Shown here piece by piece: positions 37,566-37,897 of a stretch of 37,897 nucleotides of DNA (its first letter is position 1; each line of letters starts with the position of its first letter). Source of the DNA: an uncultured Prevotellaceae bacterium (GTDB lineage Bacteria; Bacteroidota; Bacteroidia; Bacteroidales; Bacteroidaceae); assembly GCA_946624335.1 (NCBI GenBank), contig CAMOSA010000002.1, positions 1-37,897 of the forward strand. Direction: 5' to 3'. Position numbers and translations under genes: made by a program. Under the pieces are notes generated by a model that was given only the letters and a program-made list of their open reading frames with translations, was not told the origin of the DNA and did no database searches.

Positions 37566-37790
37566 CAGGGCGGCAGGTCTTCTGACTCGTTCCCGGAACG
37601 AACGCCTTCCCAGCTCTTGGCACGTGAATGAATCAACAGATTAACCCATTACTCATCAACGGAAGCCAAAGCCAGTGGCGCGTGTGTTCGCCCGATGACG
37701 GAACTTACAGCAGCGGGACTGTGCAGGATTCGCACCTGCTTCCCTCTTAGGCGATATACCTATATAATATATATAAGGTATTACCGCAAC
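37566..37790 (-). promoter_or_regulatory. Cobalamin riboswitch upstream of btuB
   Basis: On the minus strand the aptamer shows AGGGAAGCAGGTGCGAATCC, then CTGCACAGTCCCGCTGCTGT (37739-37702 area), a GCCACTGG block, GGGAAGG, and the conserved B12 box AGTCAGAAGACCTGCC (37587-37572). These are the standard landmarks of class I cobalamin riboswitches. About 50 nt separate the B12 box from the btuB ATG, with no long T run, so control of translation start seems more likely than termination. When adenosyl- or methylcobalamin is plentiful, btuB-btuG-btuF should be off. Confidence 0.93.
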
Positions 37791-37811
37791 CGCTCTTGTT
37801 AAGAAATGCGA

Positions 37812-37840
37812 GAGGGGACTGCCATGGTGACAGTCCCCTC
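37812..37840 (-). terminator. Hairpin after tRNA-Met
   Basis: GAGGGGACTG pairs perfectly with CAGTCCCCTC around a 9-nt loop, 7 nt after the tRNA 3' end. The following minus-strand ATTTCTTAAC is only weakly T-rich. Confidence 0.6.
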
Positions 37841-37846
37841 GGTTAG

Positions 37847-37897
37847 TTGCGGAGGTCCGACTCGAACGGGCGACCTCCAGGTTATGAGCCTGGCGAG
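37847..37897 (-). tRNA. tRNA-Met (anticodon CAT), 5' part beyond the window
   Basis: On the minus strand the anticodon arm CCAGG-CTCATAA-CCTGG (anticodon CAT), variable loop AGGTC, T-arm GCCCG-TTCGAGT-CGGAC (one C-A mismatch), acceptor CTCCGCA and discriminator A are visible. The anticodon stem lacks the three G-C pairs of initiator tRNA, so this is an elongator Met or a tRNA-Ile2 whose C34 becomes lysidine. Confidence 0.88.

Overview
The window is a GC-rich chromosomal segment from a member of the Bacteroidales, most likely Prevotellaceae; the genus is not determinable by eye. The evidence is: Bacteroidales-type promoters (TTTG, 19 bp, TAnnTTTG, perfect at 3677-3707); few Shine-Dalgarno sequences; the order YceD-rpmF-fabH-era-der; a thrA / phosphoglycerate-mutase-like kinase / thrC operon; a recJ-recQ pair; and a BtuB/BtuG-type vitamin B12 uptake locus behind a cobalamin riboswitch. 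Almost everything is housekeeping.

Layout: 1-2364 (minus) holds an Xaa-Pro aminopeptidase cut by the window edge, a small conserved protein and a clostripain-like lipoprotein. 2447-3604 is a sensor histidine kinase. 3716-8131 is a plus-strand operon for a YceD-like protein, ribosomal protein L32, FabH and the ribosome-assembly GTPases Era and Der. 8132-9115 has no gene and carries copy A of a palindromic non-coding element. 9116-12361 (minus) holds a small GG-motif peptide, IspD, a DJ-1/PfpI protein, an exported protein and PdxJ. 12500-16316 (plus) holds tRNA-Ala, NAD kinase, an ABC exporter and a BASS-type transporter. 16350-22433 (minus) is a threonine operon plus a secreted nuclease. 22535-30545 (minus) holds RecQ, RecJ, alanyl-tRNA synthetase and an RsmF-type rRNA methyltransferase. 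30657-31963 (plus) is thyA-folA. 31964-33207 has no gene: a 22-bp repeat, an IS remnant and copy B of the element, inverted relative to copy A. 33208-37800 (minus) is the B12 locus btuB-btuG-btuF with its riboswitch. A partial tRNA-Met ends the window.

The most unusual content is non-coding. (1) Two inverted copies, about 24 kb apart, of a mobile-looking element with GGTGTAGGA/TCCTACACC arrays arranged as nested palindromes; their cores read as identical while the flanks have diverged. (2) Many short tandem tracts of 7-10 nt units (CTCAACN, GTTGARA, AATTCACA, TTTTCACTTTTCA, TGACGAAT, ATTTACG) lie between genes and also inside thrC, alaS and rsmF as in-frame insertions, and they overlap the start or stop of others. 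Several have an arm-core-inverted-arm layout, which suggests one process generates them. (3) Several promoters sit so close to the ATG that leaderless mRNAs are predicted.
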